Positions 1 through 5,173 of a stretch of DNA of 8,772 bases are shown here, one piece after another; within the stretch, counting starts at the first letter, position 1, and the number at the start of each line of letters is the position of its first letter. The DNA is from a bacterium (GTDB taxonomy: Bacteria; UBP18; UBA7526): assembly GCA_018903055.1 (NCBI GenBank), contig JAHIPW010000110.1, positions 1 to 8,772 of the forward strand, read 5' to 3'. Under the pieces are notes generated by a model. It worked only from the letters and a program-made list of their open reading frames with translations, had not been told where the DNA came from and did not search any database. The position numbers and the translations under genes were made by a program.

Positions 1-317
1 TTCTTCTCTTCTGGAAAAGATTTTTTTATTTCTCCTATCTTAAAATAGATATCTTTAATGACCTTTTTCCCAATGGTGCTATTCAGTCTTTCCATTATCC
101 CACTCTTCAAGAAGGTGAGTTCCTGAGTCCAGGAGGGGCTCTCCACCAGAACAGTCATCCTACCATCATAGACCTTGACGGGCTTGGTATGGAGAGCGAT
201 ATTCTCCCCTACTGCATCATTCCAGAAGGATAGAATGGCACACTCCTTGATTCTCTTCTCCAGCCCTAACCTGCGCAGAGTAGCATTCAGAATTCTTCTA
301 ATTCTTCGGGGCCTCAT
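1..317 (-). CDS. dciA: DciA-like (DUF721) helicase-loader protein, N-terminal part
   Basis: Partial: the frame is open from an ATG at 317 to the left window edge (105 codons, no stop). It begins MRPRRIRRILNATLRRLGLE, followed by a segment with FWNDAVGENIALHTKP and VKVYDGRMTVLVESPSWTQE, then LTFLKSGIMERLN and VIKDIYFKIG. The pattern W-x2-AVG-x-IA-x-HT-P followed by V-x-VESP-x-W-x-QEL-x-FLK is that of the DUF721/DciA family. In many bacteria lacking DnaC or DnaI this family loads the replicative helicase DnaB, and its genes often sit near dnaA, dnaN or gyrB. The only in-frame ATG after the upstream stop (351-353) is at 317; its ribosome site is weak. The gene is co-oriented with dnaN, 106 bp downstream of it, consistent with one replication operon. 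The family call is firm; the helicase-loading role is by family, not shown here. Confidence 0.85.
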   Translation of the reverse strand, partial: MRPRRIRRILNATLRRLGLEKRIKECAILSFWNDAVGENIALHTKPVKVYDGRMTVLVESPSWTQELTFLKSGIMERLNSTIGKKVIKDIYFKIGEIKKSFPEEK

Positions 318-347
318 TTCAATCTCGCTTCCGCTCGGATAGTTAGC

Positions 348-420
348 CTGTTAACCGGTTATCCTGTTAGCCGGTTAATCTGTCTAACCGGCAAACTGGT
401 AAACTGGCCAACTGGCAAAC
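348..420. repeat. Degenerate 8/16-bp tandem repeats between dnaN and dciA
   Basis: The spacer reads as three 16-bp units beginning CTGTTAACCGG, CTGTTAGCCGG and CTGTCTAACCGG, then three 8-bp units CTGGTAAA, CTGGCCAA and CTGGCAAA, ending just before the dnaN stop codon. All are variants of CTG(G/T)xxAA. No promoter or terminator is evident. The 8-bp period and the GGTTA core resemble the repeats at 1775-1822. Confidence 0.8.
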
Positions 421-423
421 TTT

Positions 424-1521
424 TTATGTAATTCTCATAGGCATGATGACACAGAGATAATCCTCTTCACTTACTGGTCTGATTACTCCTGGGCTCAAAG
501 GTTCGTTCAATTCTAAGGAGACCTCTTCTGAGGATATATTTTTTAGGATATCCAGGATATATCGGGCACTATATGCTGTCCTGATCTCCTCTCCAGAATA
601 GTCGATGTCCATCTCCTCCCGCGCCTCGCCTACCTGAGGGGTCTGGGACTTTATGATGAGTTTATTGGAATAGGCCAATAGTTCTACCGCGCCGGTCCGG
701 GCATCGGCAAGTAAGGCCGCTCTCCTCACCCCCTTCAATAACTTCTCCCTATTTATAGAGAGTCTCTTGGTGCTCTTCTTCGGGATGAGTTGCTTATAGT
801 CCGGGAATTGACCCTCGATGAGTTTGGAACTCAGGATAATCCCGTCTAAAGAAAAGGAGATCTGGTTCTCACCAATTGCGGCCTCCACCTCTTTCGGCTC
901 CTCCAGTAGTCTATTCAGTTCATTCAATGCCTTTGTGGGAATGATGGCCCCTATCTTCTTCTTTAGCCCTTTCTCTATCCTGCGACTTACGGTTGCCAAC
1001 CGATGACCATCGGTAGCAGTCATTATTATCCTATCCGTCTCCATCTCTAAGTAACTGCCATTCAGGATATACCTCGTCTCATCCCGGGAGTTAGCGAAGA
1101 TTGTTTTCTGGACCATTCCTCTTAAAAGCTGAGAGTCCAAAGAGAACCGATTCTCGCTCTCCACTCCTGATAAGGTGGGAAACTCCTCTGCGGGAAGGCC
1201 CAGGACCTTGAAGAATATTCCACTGGAGGATATCTTCATCTGGCTATCCTCTGCCTCCATCTCTACTGGCCCTTCAGGTAATTCCCTTACGATATCAGAG
1301 AACCTCTTGGCCGGGATGGTAATGGCACCCTCCTTCTTGACCTGGGCAGGGACGCTACACTTGATCCCGATCTCTAAGTCAGTGGCAGATAATTCTATCT
1401 TTCCCTTCTTTGCCTCTAATAGAATATTGGTCAGGATGGGCAGAGTAGCCCTTCCCGCTACAGCACTTCCTACGGTCTGAATTCCCCTTATCAAATCTCC
1501 TTGAAAACAGTTAATCTTCAT
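424..1521 (-). CDS. dnaN: DNA polymerase III beta subunit (sliding clamp)
   Basis: 365 aa, the usual length for the family. The protein forms a dimeric ring around DNA that tethers the replicative polymerase and recruits other replication and repair proteins. It starts MKINCFQGDLIRGIQTVGSA and shows family landmarks: LPILTNILLEAKKG and ATDLEIGI in the first clamp domain (about 1-120), TRYILNGSYLEME with ATDGHRLA in the second (about 130-245), EGQFPDYKQLIPK at the second/third junction, and the terminal VIMPMRIT in the third, which matches the conserved (V/I)xMP(M/V)R end near the client-binding pocket. The ATG at 1521 is preceded by a purine-rich GAGAGGAAA about 8 nt upstream. It lies 327 bp downstream of dnaA on the same strand, the standard dnaA-dnaN order. 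Nothing in it looks truncated. Confidence 0.98.
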   Translation of the reverse strand: MKINCFQGDLIRGIQTVGSAVAGRATLPILTNILLEAKKGKIELSATDLEIGIKCSVPAQVKKEGAITIPAKRFSDIVRELPEGPVEMEAEDSQMKISSSGIFFKVLGLPAEEFPTLSGVESENRFSLDSQLLRGMVQKTIFANSRDETRYILNGSYLEMETDRIIMTATDGHRLATVSRRIEKGLKKKIGAIIPTKALNELNRLLEEPKEVEAAIGENQISFSLDGIILSSKLIEGQFPDYKQLIPKKSTKRLSINREKLLKGVRRAALLADARTGAVELLAYSNKLIIKSQTPQVGEAREEMDIDYSGEEIRTAYSARYILDILKNISSEEVSLELNEPLSPGVIRPVSEEDYLCVIMPMRIT

Positions 1522-1543
1522 AAAGTTTGTTTCCTCTCTTCTC

Positions 1544-1606
1544 TTTTCTTTTTCTTTCTTTATATATTAAAATAAGAATAAGAATAAGAATGGGCTGTTA
1601 ATTATG
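1544..1606. other. AT-rich tract with AATAAG repeats, candidate DNA unwinding element
   Basis: A pyrimidine-rich then AT-rich stretch (TATATATTAAAATAAG and onward) contains three and a half copies of AATAAG at 1571-1591, between the dnaN start and the DnaA-box cluster at 1679-1759. In bipartite origins the unwinding element lies between dnaA and dnaN on the dnaN side of the boxes, which matches this position. No clear DnaA-trio array was found. The unwinding role is inference. Confidence 0.5.
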
Positions 1607-1678
1607 GGGATACTTTCTTCCTTTAAGGGAAAAGTCTCAAATTCTTCTCTTGATAAACTGGGAGCAAGTGCGGTCTAC

Positions 1679-1759
1679 TTATCCCCACTATCCACAGTCT
1701 CTCCCCAACCACTCATCTATCCCCAGGTTATTCACAGGATACCAGCAGGTTTATCCACA
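1679..1759 (+). other. oriC: DnaA-box cluster between dnaA and dnaN (oriC, inner subregion)
   Basis: Two perfect TTATNCACA boxes are present: TTATTCACA at 1728-1736 and TTATCCACA at 1751-1759. One-mismatch boxes are CTATCCACA at 1688-1696 and TTATCCCCA at 1679-1687; CTATCCCCA at 1717-1725 is a two-mismatch candidate. All point the same way. They lie in the dnaA-dnaN spacer, next to an AT-rich tract, the arrangement seen in known bipartite origins. Confidence 0.85.
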
Positions 1760-1774
1760 CTATCAAGATTATCT

Positions 1775-1822
1775 GGTTATCAGGTTACCAGGTTATCGGG
1801 TTATCGGGTTGTCGGGTTCCTG
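1775..1822. repeat. 8-bp degenerate tandem repeats (GGTTATCx), six units
   Basis: Consecutive units are GGTTATCA, GGTTACCA, GGTTATCG, GGTTATCG, GGTTGTCG and GGTTCCTG, between the DnaA boxes and the dnaA stop codon. The period is exactly 8 bp. Function unknown; the array lies inside the putative origin and resembles the 348-420 repeats. Confidence 0.85.
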
Positions 1823-1848
1823 ATCTCCTGATGTCCGGATAACCTGCA

Positions 1849-3285
1849 CTATTCCTTTATCTCCTTAATCAATCGCTCTATGGTCTTCCCGAAGTCCGGG
1901 TCCTTCTCCAGTCTCTCTTTTATCTTATCGTAGCCGTGCATCACTGTGGTGTGGTCCCTTCCCCCGAAATTCTCCCCGATCTCTGGGAGAGAGGAGTCGG
2001 TCAGGTTGCGTGAGAGATACATGGCTATCTGCCGGGGAAAAGCGATAGCCTTTGTTCTCTTCTGGGCCTTCATGTCCGCAATATGCAGATCGAAGTGGGC
2101 CGCTACCACCTTCTGAATGAGATCGATGGTTATTCTCTTCTCCTCTTCTTTCTCCAGGCTATCCTTCAATACCTCTTTCGCCAGTTCCTCTGTTATGGGG
2201 CCCTTGGTAAGAGAGGAGAAAGCCACCACCCGGATTAAAGAACCCTCCATTTCCCGGATATTGGACTTTATCCCATTGGCGATGAAGAAGATCACCTCTT
2301 CCGGAATGGAGAGGTTATCTATCTCTGCCTTCTTCTTCAGGATAGCGATCCTGGTCTCTAAATCCGGGGGCTTGATATCTACGGTAAGACCCCACTCAAA
2401 TCTGGACTTCAACCTCTCCTCCAAGGCCGGGATCTCCTTTGAGAGTCGATCACAGGATATCACAATCTGCTTATAGGAATTATGCAGTTCATTGAAGGTG
2501 TGGAAAAACTCTTCCTGGGTGCTTTCCTTATTGGCTAAGAACTGGATATCATCGATTAAGAGGGCATCTATCGTTCGATACTTACTCCTGAACTTCAATA
2601 TAATTCCATGTTGGATGGCATTGATCATTTCATTCATGAACTTCTCTGTGGTAACATACATTACCTTCATATTGGAGTTCTTATTCAATATGAAGTGGCC
2701 GATGGCATGAAGGAGGTGGGTCTTTCCCAATCCTACACCACCATAGATAAAGAGGGGATTATACCTTCTTGCTGGAGCCTCGGCGACTGCCAGACAGGCG
2801 GCCTGGGCAAAACGATTCGAGGGTCCAACCACAAAGCCCTCAAAGGTATATTTGGGATTTAGGTCCCTGCTCCAGGAAGCCCTCGGAACCACAATCTCTC
2901 CCCCGGGGACCTCGAGTCCCTTCGGGACGAGAGGCGAACTCGTCACTGGCGCCTCTCCCACAGAGAACTTTACTTCGATCTCTTCTCCGCTTACTCTCTT
3001 TAAGATATCCTTAATCTTCTCTAAGTAATGGCTCTTGATCCAGTCAGAGGTAAAGGCATTGGGGACCTCTAAGGTGATCTGGTTATTATGAGGGCGCGCT
3101 TCGCTTGCCCCCTCTACTAAGGAAGCCCGAGTAACAAGGTTCTTGCCGCTTTGCGGCAAGGCTTCCTTATTATTAAAGGAGATAGCTTTAATAGGCTTAA
3201 GCCAATTGGTAAATTGCTGTTCGCCTATCTCCTTCTTCAGCTCTTCCAGGGCCTTTTCCCAGAGTTCAGTTGTCTTCATCTCCAT
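1849..3285 (-). CDS. dnaA: Chromosomal replication initiator protein DnaA
   Basis: 478 aa. DnaA is an AAA+ ATPase that binds DnaA boxes at oriC, melts the origin and helps recruit helicase. Domain I is residues 1-108 (LWEKALEELKKEI, then FTNWLKPIKAISF, then ITLEVPNAFTSDWI). Domain II is a linker, about 110-143. Domain III holds Walker A GGVGLGKT (182-189), Walker B LLIDD (242-246), an arginine-containing RLKSRFEWGL (291-300) and sensor II IREMEG (343-348). Domain IV (about 385-478) carries the DNA-binding signature GRDHTTVMHGYDKI (442-455). The ATG at 3285 has AAGGAG 8 nt upstream; a second ATG two codons on is possible. Residues about 40-67 are an extra loop in domain I with no counterpart in E. 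coli DnaA, encoded by a palindromic element (separate entry). DnaA boxes within its leader suggest autoregulation. Confidence 0.98.
   Translation of the reverse strand: MEMKTTELWEKALEELKKEIGEQQFTNWLKPIKAISFNNKEALPQSGKNLVTRASLVEGASEARPHNNQITLEVPNAFTSDWIKSHYLEKIKDILKRVSGEEIEVKFSVGEAPVTSSPLVPKGLEVPGGEIVVPRASWSRDLNPKYTFEGFVVGPSNRFAQAACLAVAEAPARRYNPLFIYGGVGLGKTHLLHAIGHFILNKNSNMKVMYVTTEKFMNEMINAIQHGIILKFRSKYRTIDALLIDDIQFLANKESTQEEFFHTFNELHNSYKQIVISCDRLSKEIPALEERLKSRFEWGLTVDIKPPDLETRIAILKKKAEIDNLSIPEEVIFFIANGIKSNIREMEGSLIRVVAFSSLTKGPITEELAKEVLKDSLEKEEEKRITIDLIQKVVAAHFDLHIADMKAQKRTKAIAFPRQIAMYLSRNLTDSSLPEIGENFGGRDHTTVMHGYDKIKERLEKDPDFGKTIERLIKEIKE
2911..2944. repeat. Small palindromic segment within dnaA domain II linker
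   Basis: Two overlapping stem options exist: GTCCC-TTC-GGGAC (2916-2928) and GACGAG-(7 nt)-CTCGTC (2926-2944). They encode about residues 114-125 of DnaA (SSPLVPKGLEV region), in the variable linker. It may be a second, smaller palindromic insertion, but the linker varies so much between species that an insertion cannot be told from ordinary divergence. Confidence 0.45.
3085..3169. repeat. Palindromic element read in frame inside dnaA domain I
   Basis: Nested perfect inverted repeats: outer 10-bp arms TAAGGAAGCC (3118-3127) and GGCTTCCTTA (3160-3169), and an inner hairpin CTTGCCGC-TTT-GCGGCAAG (3142-3160). A further GC-rich imperfect stem GGGC/GCCC lies at 3092-3110. The element keeps the dnaA frame open and encodes about 28 residues (40-67, including QSGKNLVTRASLVEGASEAR). 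Removing it restores a normal domain I strand-turn-strand (AISFNN joined to NQITLEVPN). This resembles palindromic elements inserted in protein genes of Rickettsia; homology to those is not claimed. Confidence 0.8.
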
Positions 3286-3356
3286 AGGGAGAACTCCTTA
3301 CTTGTCCACAGCCATCCACAGCCTTATCCACAGAAAATCCACAAAGGAAAAGAAAA

Positions 3357-3403
3357 TTGCAACCGCAAAAGCGCAAAAGAAAACTGAAAAACGCAGAGAA
3401 CAG
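3357..3403 (-). repeat. Dispersed intergenic phrase repeat in the dnaA leader
   Basis: Read on the minus strand this contains CTGTTCTCTGCG and later TGCGGTTGCAA. The same words occur on the plus strand at 6971-6990 and 8190-8235. It lies between two DnaA-box groups. It is one copy of a dispersed, loosely conserved repeat family. Confidence 0.6.
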
Positions 3404-3413
3404 ACTATGACGC

Positions 3414-3433
3414 TATAACGAAAATACGTTATA
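3414..3433. promoter_or_regulatory. Inverted repeat in the dnaA leader, possible operator
   Basis: Perfect 7-bp arms TATAACG and CGTTATA separated by AAAATA, giving a 20-bp site between the dnaA promoter candidate and its start. Such spacing suits a dimeric regulator. No known operator consensus is matched, and no regulator is identified. Confidence 0.45.
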
Positions 3434-3440
3434 CTCAAGT

Positions 3441-3490
3441 AAATCCGTTCTAATCCCTTCTATTCCCTGCTTGTCCCTACTAATCCTTGC
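3441..3490. repeat. 10-bp degenerate tandem repeats, five units
   Basis: Five consecutive 10-bp units: AAATCCGTTC, TAATCCCTTC, TATTCCCTGC, TTGTCCCTAC and TAATCCTTGC (consensus about TAATCCCTTC). They separate the two upstream DnaA-box groups. A 10-bp period is close to one helical turn, so the conserved TCC would face one side of the DNA; whether that matters is inference. Confidence 0.75.
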
Positions 3491-3563
3491 AGAAAGCTTA
3501 GATATAACAGAACTTATCCACAATCTATACACAGAATCCCCACTTACTCTCGGTATAATCTAT

Positions 3564-3591
3564 ATTGTATCACATTTTTGCTCATTTGCAA
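3564..3591 (-). promoter_or_regulatory. Candidate sigma70-type promoter of dnaA
   Basis: On the minus strand, -35 TTGCAA (3591-3586), a 16-bp spacer and -10 TACAAT (3569-3564). Each hexamer has one or two mismatches to consensus. Transcription would start near 3557, giving a leader of about 270 nt that contains the DnaA boxes and the 3414-3433 inverted repeat. Confidence 0.55.
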
Positions 3592-3609
3592 GCATTTTTT
3601 TATAAAACA

Positions 3610-3697
3610 CAGATTCACCCCGCACCTTTTTAGAAATCGTTTCTCAAAAAGGCAAAGGTGCGGGGTTCACACAGATTAAAACAGATTCACACAGATA
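3610..3697. repeat. Palindromic element flanked by ACAGATTCAC-type repeats
   Basis: Perfect 13-bp arms ACCCCGCACCTTT (3617-3629) and AAAGGTGCGGGGT (3654-3666) enclose a smaller hairpin AGAAA-TCG-TTTCT (3632-3644). Either side carries the word ACAGATTCA or ACACAGATT, repeated again at 3670-3697. The look is of a MITE- or REP-like element sitting in a low-complexity phrase. No transposase gene is nearby. Confidence 0.75.
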
Positions 3698-3706
3698 GCG
3701 GTTGGA

Positions 3707-3723
3707 CTCCTATGGAGCAGGAG
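3707..3723. repeat. Short palindrome CTCCT-N7-AGGAG
   Basis: CTCCT (3707-3711) and AGGAG (3719-3723) can pair; a tighter option is CTCC-TAT-GGAG. It is a minor member of the palindromic set between the dnaA region and csp. Function unknown. Confidence 0.4.
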
Positions 3724-3765
3724 CGTTTTTCAGTTCGTGCCAATGCTTAATTATTTATGCTCTCT

Positions 3766-3788
3766 AGGATGCCAGCGAAGCGCATCCT
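3766..3788. repeat. Palindromic element AGGATGC-N9-GCATCCT
   Basis: Perfect 7-bp arms at 3766-3772 and 3782-3788, with a loop containing GCGAAGC. A GCTTCGC core also appears in the dnaA insertion (near 3098-3104), suggesting related elements. There is no T-tract, so it is unlikely to be a terminator. Confidence 0.6.
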
Positions 3789-3821
3789 GCAATTAGCGTC
3801 TTTCCAAAAATAGTAGAGAAT

Positions 3822-3855
3822 AAAAAAAGCCCGGCATAAAAAAATGCCGGGCTTT
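3822..3855 (-). terminator. Rho-independent terminator of the csp gene
   Basis: Perfect 12-bp arms AAAGCCCGGCAT and ATGCCGGGCTTT with a 6-nt loop. On the minus strand the GC-rich stem is followed by a run of seven T. It begins about 10 nt after the csp stop codon. Confidence 0.93.
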
Positions 3856-3865
3856 CTTCGTTAGG

Positions 3866-4066
3866 TTACAGCTTCGCTACTTTTGCAGCTCGACTACCTT
3901 TAGGGCCTTGCTCGACTTCGAATTCGACTTCCTGACCTTCTTCTAAAGACTTATAGCCATCACCCTGAATTGCGCTATGATGTACGAATACATCATTGCC
4001 TGACTCAGGAGTAATAAATCCATAACCTTTCTGGGAACTGAACCATTTTACTGTTCCATTTTCCAT
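3866..4066 (-). CDS. csp: Cold-shock protein (CspA family, single CSD)
   Basis: 66 aa, the usual size of bacterial cold-shock proteins. These are small OB-fold proteins that bind single-stranded RNA and DNA and act as RNA chaperones. It begins [20 protein letters not shown] and contains RNP1-type KGYGFI (14-19) and RNP2-type VFVHHSAI (26-33), followed by [17 protein letters not shown] and a basic end. The aromatic nucleic-acid-binding residues W9, F10, Y15, F17, F27 and H29 are in place. A very strong ribosome site (AAAGGAGGTGAA) precedes the ATG at 4066. The gene is monocistronic, with its own promoter (4189-4217) and terminator (3822-3855). Its leader carries a hairpin with a T-tract and a segment complementary to the Shine-Dalgarno region, suggesting leader-based control. 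Which paralogue it is cannot be decided. Confidence 0.97.
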   Translation of the reverse strand: MENGTVKWFSSQKGYGFITPESGNDVFVHHSAIQGDGYKSLEEGQEVEFEVEQGPKGSRAAKVAKL

Positions 4067-4070
4067 TTTT

Positions 4071-4084
4071 CATTCACCTCCTTT
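4071..4084 (-). promoter_or_regulatory. Strong extended Shine-Dalgarno of csp
   Basis: On the minus strand AAAGGAGGTGAATG lies just upstream of the start codon at 4066. It matches the anti-SD of 16S rRNA over at least 8 nt. The AGGTGAATG part (4079-4071) is perfectly complementary to the leader segment at 4136-4128. Confidence 0.85.
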
Positions 4085-4114
4085 CTTCTAGATTAAAGCA
4101 AGTATCGCCGGAAT

Positions 4115-4152
4115 AAAAAAAACCACAAGGTGAATGTTACTATACCTTGTGG
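4115..4152 (-). terminator. Hairpin with T-tract in the csp leader, possible attenuator
   Basis: On the minus strand: CCACAAGGT (4152-4144), a 12-nt loop, ACCTTGTGG (4131-4123), then eight T (4122-4115). This has the form of an intrinsic terminator, placed about 30 nt after the predicted transcription start and before the csp Shine-Dalgarno. The loop and 3' arm contain CATTCACCT, which can instead pair with the Shine-Dalgarno region. Conditional termination or translational control is inference. Confidence 0.7.
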
Positions 4153-4188
4153 CTAAGAACTTTCACTCCCGTACTTACTTCGAAATAC

Positions 4189-4217
4189 AGTATATACTAG
4201 TTTTTCTTGTTTGTCAA
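4189..4217 (-). promoter_or_regulatory. Sigma70-type promoter of csp
   Basis: On the minus strand, a perfect -35 TTGACA (4217-4212), a 17-bp spacer and -10 TATACT (4194-4189), one mismatch from consensus. Predicted start near 4182, giving a leader of about 115 nt. Confidence 0.88.
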
Positions 4218-4394
4218 GTAAAATCTTTAATAAATATTTAAACAGCAAAAGAAGGAGATAAGTTATTGTAAAAAAAGATTAAAAAGCTCCCTTTTTATTC
4301 GTGTCTATTTCCGCCACAGTAACGGCGGACAGGCGTGTTTGTTTATTACGTTTTTGCCCAATGGTTCGTGTTGTTGCGTGTTTTAAAAAAAGAC
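4218..4394. other. Gene-free spacer with phrase repeat and CCGCC/GGCGG hairpin
   Basis: No gene is seen between the csp promoter and the promoter at 4395. The stretch holds the dispersed word ATTCGTGTCT (4297-4306) and a small hairpin CCGCC-(8 nt)-GGCGG (4311-4328), similar in style to the other intergenic palindromes of the window. It marks the change from the minus-strand core block to the plus-strand accessory block. Confidence 0.55.
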
Positions 4395-4423
4395 TTGACA
4401 AGTCCCGAAATATAGGATATAAT
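4395..4423 (+). promoter_or_regulatory. Consensus sigma70-type promoter of the AbiEii-Xre operon
   Basis: Perfect -35 TTGACA (4395-4400), 17-bp spacer and perfect -10 TATAAT (4418-4423). It is preceded by AAAAAAGAC, the same 15-bp block as in the promoter at 7004. Such a strong promoter usually needs repression; see the inverted repeat at 4434-4451. Confidence 0.9.
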
Positions 4424-4433
4424 CTATATTAGT

Positions 4434-4451
4434 TATAGTCCATAAACTATA
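4434..4451. promoter_or_regulatory. Inverted repeat between promoter and toxin start, candidate operator
   Basis: Perfect 6-bp arms TATAGT and ACTATA separated by CCATAA. It starts about 10 bp after the -10 box, so a bound dimer would block transcription. The Xre-family protein encoded by the second gene of the operon is the obvious candidate binder; this is inference. Confidence 0.6.
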
Positions 4452-4462
4452 CGGAGTAAGAG

Positions 4463-5173
4463 ATGAATTTGAAAATTCGTAATGCACAATTAAAGATATT
4501 GAAAATATTTTCTAAGCACACTAAGAATTTTGCATTATCTGGTGGCACGGCATTAGAACTCTACTATTTGAAGCACAGATTTTCCCGGGACCTGGACTTT
4601 TTTTCACCAAAGTATGATTTGAAAGAAATAAAAGACTTAATTTTGGCATTCAGTAAAGGTATCGGAAAGCCCATAAAATTGGAAAATGAATTTATGGCCA
4701 ATAATCGGGCACGAGTTCAATTTTATGTCATACCGGTTAAAAACTCCCCATTTCCGCTCAAAATTGATTTTATTGAAGATGTTTTTTTCAACAAGCCGAC
4801 TATTAAAAAGCCTGAGGGCATTCCAGTATATGATGTGAAGCATATCTATTTCCAAAAGATAGTGGCTATTACCGGAACGCAACTCGTAGAAAATGGTATC
4901 GGCAGGGAGATAACCACCGGCAGAAGAGAGGTTCGGGATACAGTTGATATTTATTTTCTTTCCCAAAAGATAAAACCGCTACATAGATTTTTAAAAACGC
5001 TTTCTGGCGAACAACGGAGAGGGATGGTTCAATGGTATCGCAGTTTTTCCCGGCAGGAATTCAAACTTGGATTTTTAGATCTGGATCTTTATGATAAAAA
5101 GTTGGATGCATCACAGGTAATTATCTATTTGGAAGACGAGATAAAAAAATTTATAAGCGAGGCAGTAAAATGA
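4463..5173 (+). CDS. AbiEii/AbiGii-family nucleotidyltransferase toxin
   Basis: 236 aa. AbiEii-type proteins are nucleotidyltransferase-fold toxins of toxin-antitoxin or abortive-infection modules; studied relatives (MenT toxins) transfer nucleotides to tRNA. The diagnostic motif SGGTALELYYLKHRFSRDLD is at 26-45, giving GG-x(14)-DLD with D43 and D45 as likely metal ligands. A third acidic patch IDFIED is at 101-106, K132 lies in FQKIVAI (130-136), and the conserved RREVRDTVDIYFL is at 154-166. The ATG at 4463 has GGAG 6 nt upstream and follows a consensus promoter. Its last bases overlap the next start codon (ATGA), so the two proteins are probably translationally coupled. Codon use is AT-rich compared with dnaA and dnaN. 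The family is firm; the target and the toxin role are inferred. Confidence 0.9.
   Translation: MNLKIRNAQLKILKIFSKHTKNFALSGGTALELYYLKHRFSRDLDFFSPKYDLKEIKDLILAFSKGIGKPIKLENEFMANNRARVQFYVIPVKNSPFPLKIDFIEDVFFNKPTIKKPEGIPVYDVKHIYFQKIVAITGTQLVENGIGREITTGRREVRDTVDIYFLSQKIKPLHRFLKTLSGEQRRGMVQWYRSFSRQEFKLGFLDLDLYDKKLDASQVIIYLEDEIKKFISEAVK

Larger units (their letters stand above)
3302..3533 (+). other. oriC: DnaA-box cluster upstream of dnaA (oriC, outer subregion)
   Basis: Perfect boxes TTATCCACA occur at 3324-3332 and 3514-3522. One-mismatch boxes are TTGTCCACA at 3302-3310 and CTATACACA at 3525-3533. CCATCCACA (3312-3320) and AAATCCACA (3335-3343) are weaker. All share the orientation of the 1679-1759 cluster. 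The first group abuts the dnaA ribosome site and the second lies near the dnaA promoter, so they may serve both initiation and repression of dnaA. Confidence 0.8.

Noticed and set aside
1571-1591. AATAAG repeats as a DnaA-trio array
   Set aside because: The trinucleotides do not keep the (T/A)A(G/A) pattern in any register, so only an AT-rich unwinding tract is claimed.
1604-1831. Plus-strand open frame over the dnaA-dnaN spacer
   Set aside because: It runs through DnaA boxes and tandem repeats, has no family resemblance and no convincing ribosome site.
3143-3418. Plus-strand open frames over the dnaA start and leader
   Set aside because: They are antisense to dnaA and its box-rich leader, with compositional rather than protein-like content.
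3554-3559. Plus-strand TATAAT as a promoter -10
   Set aside because: No acceptable -35 at proper spacing, and no plus-strand gene follows it.
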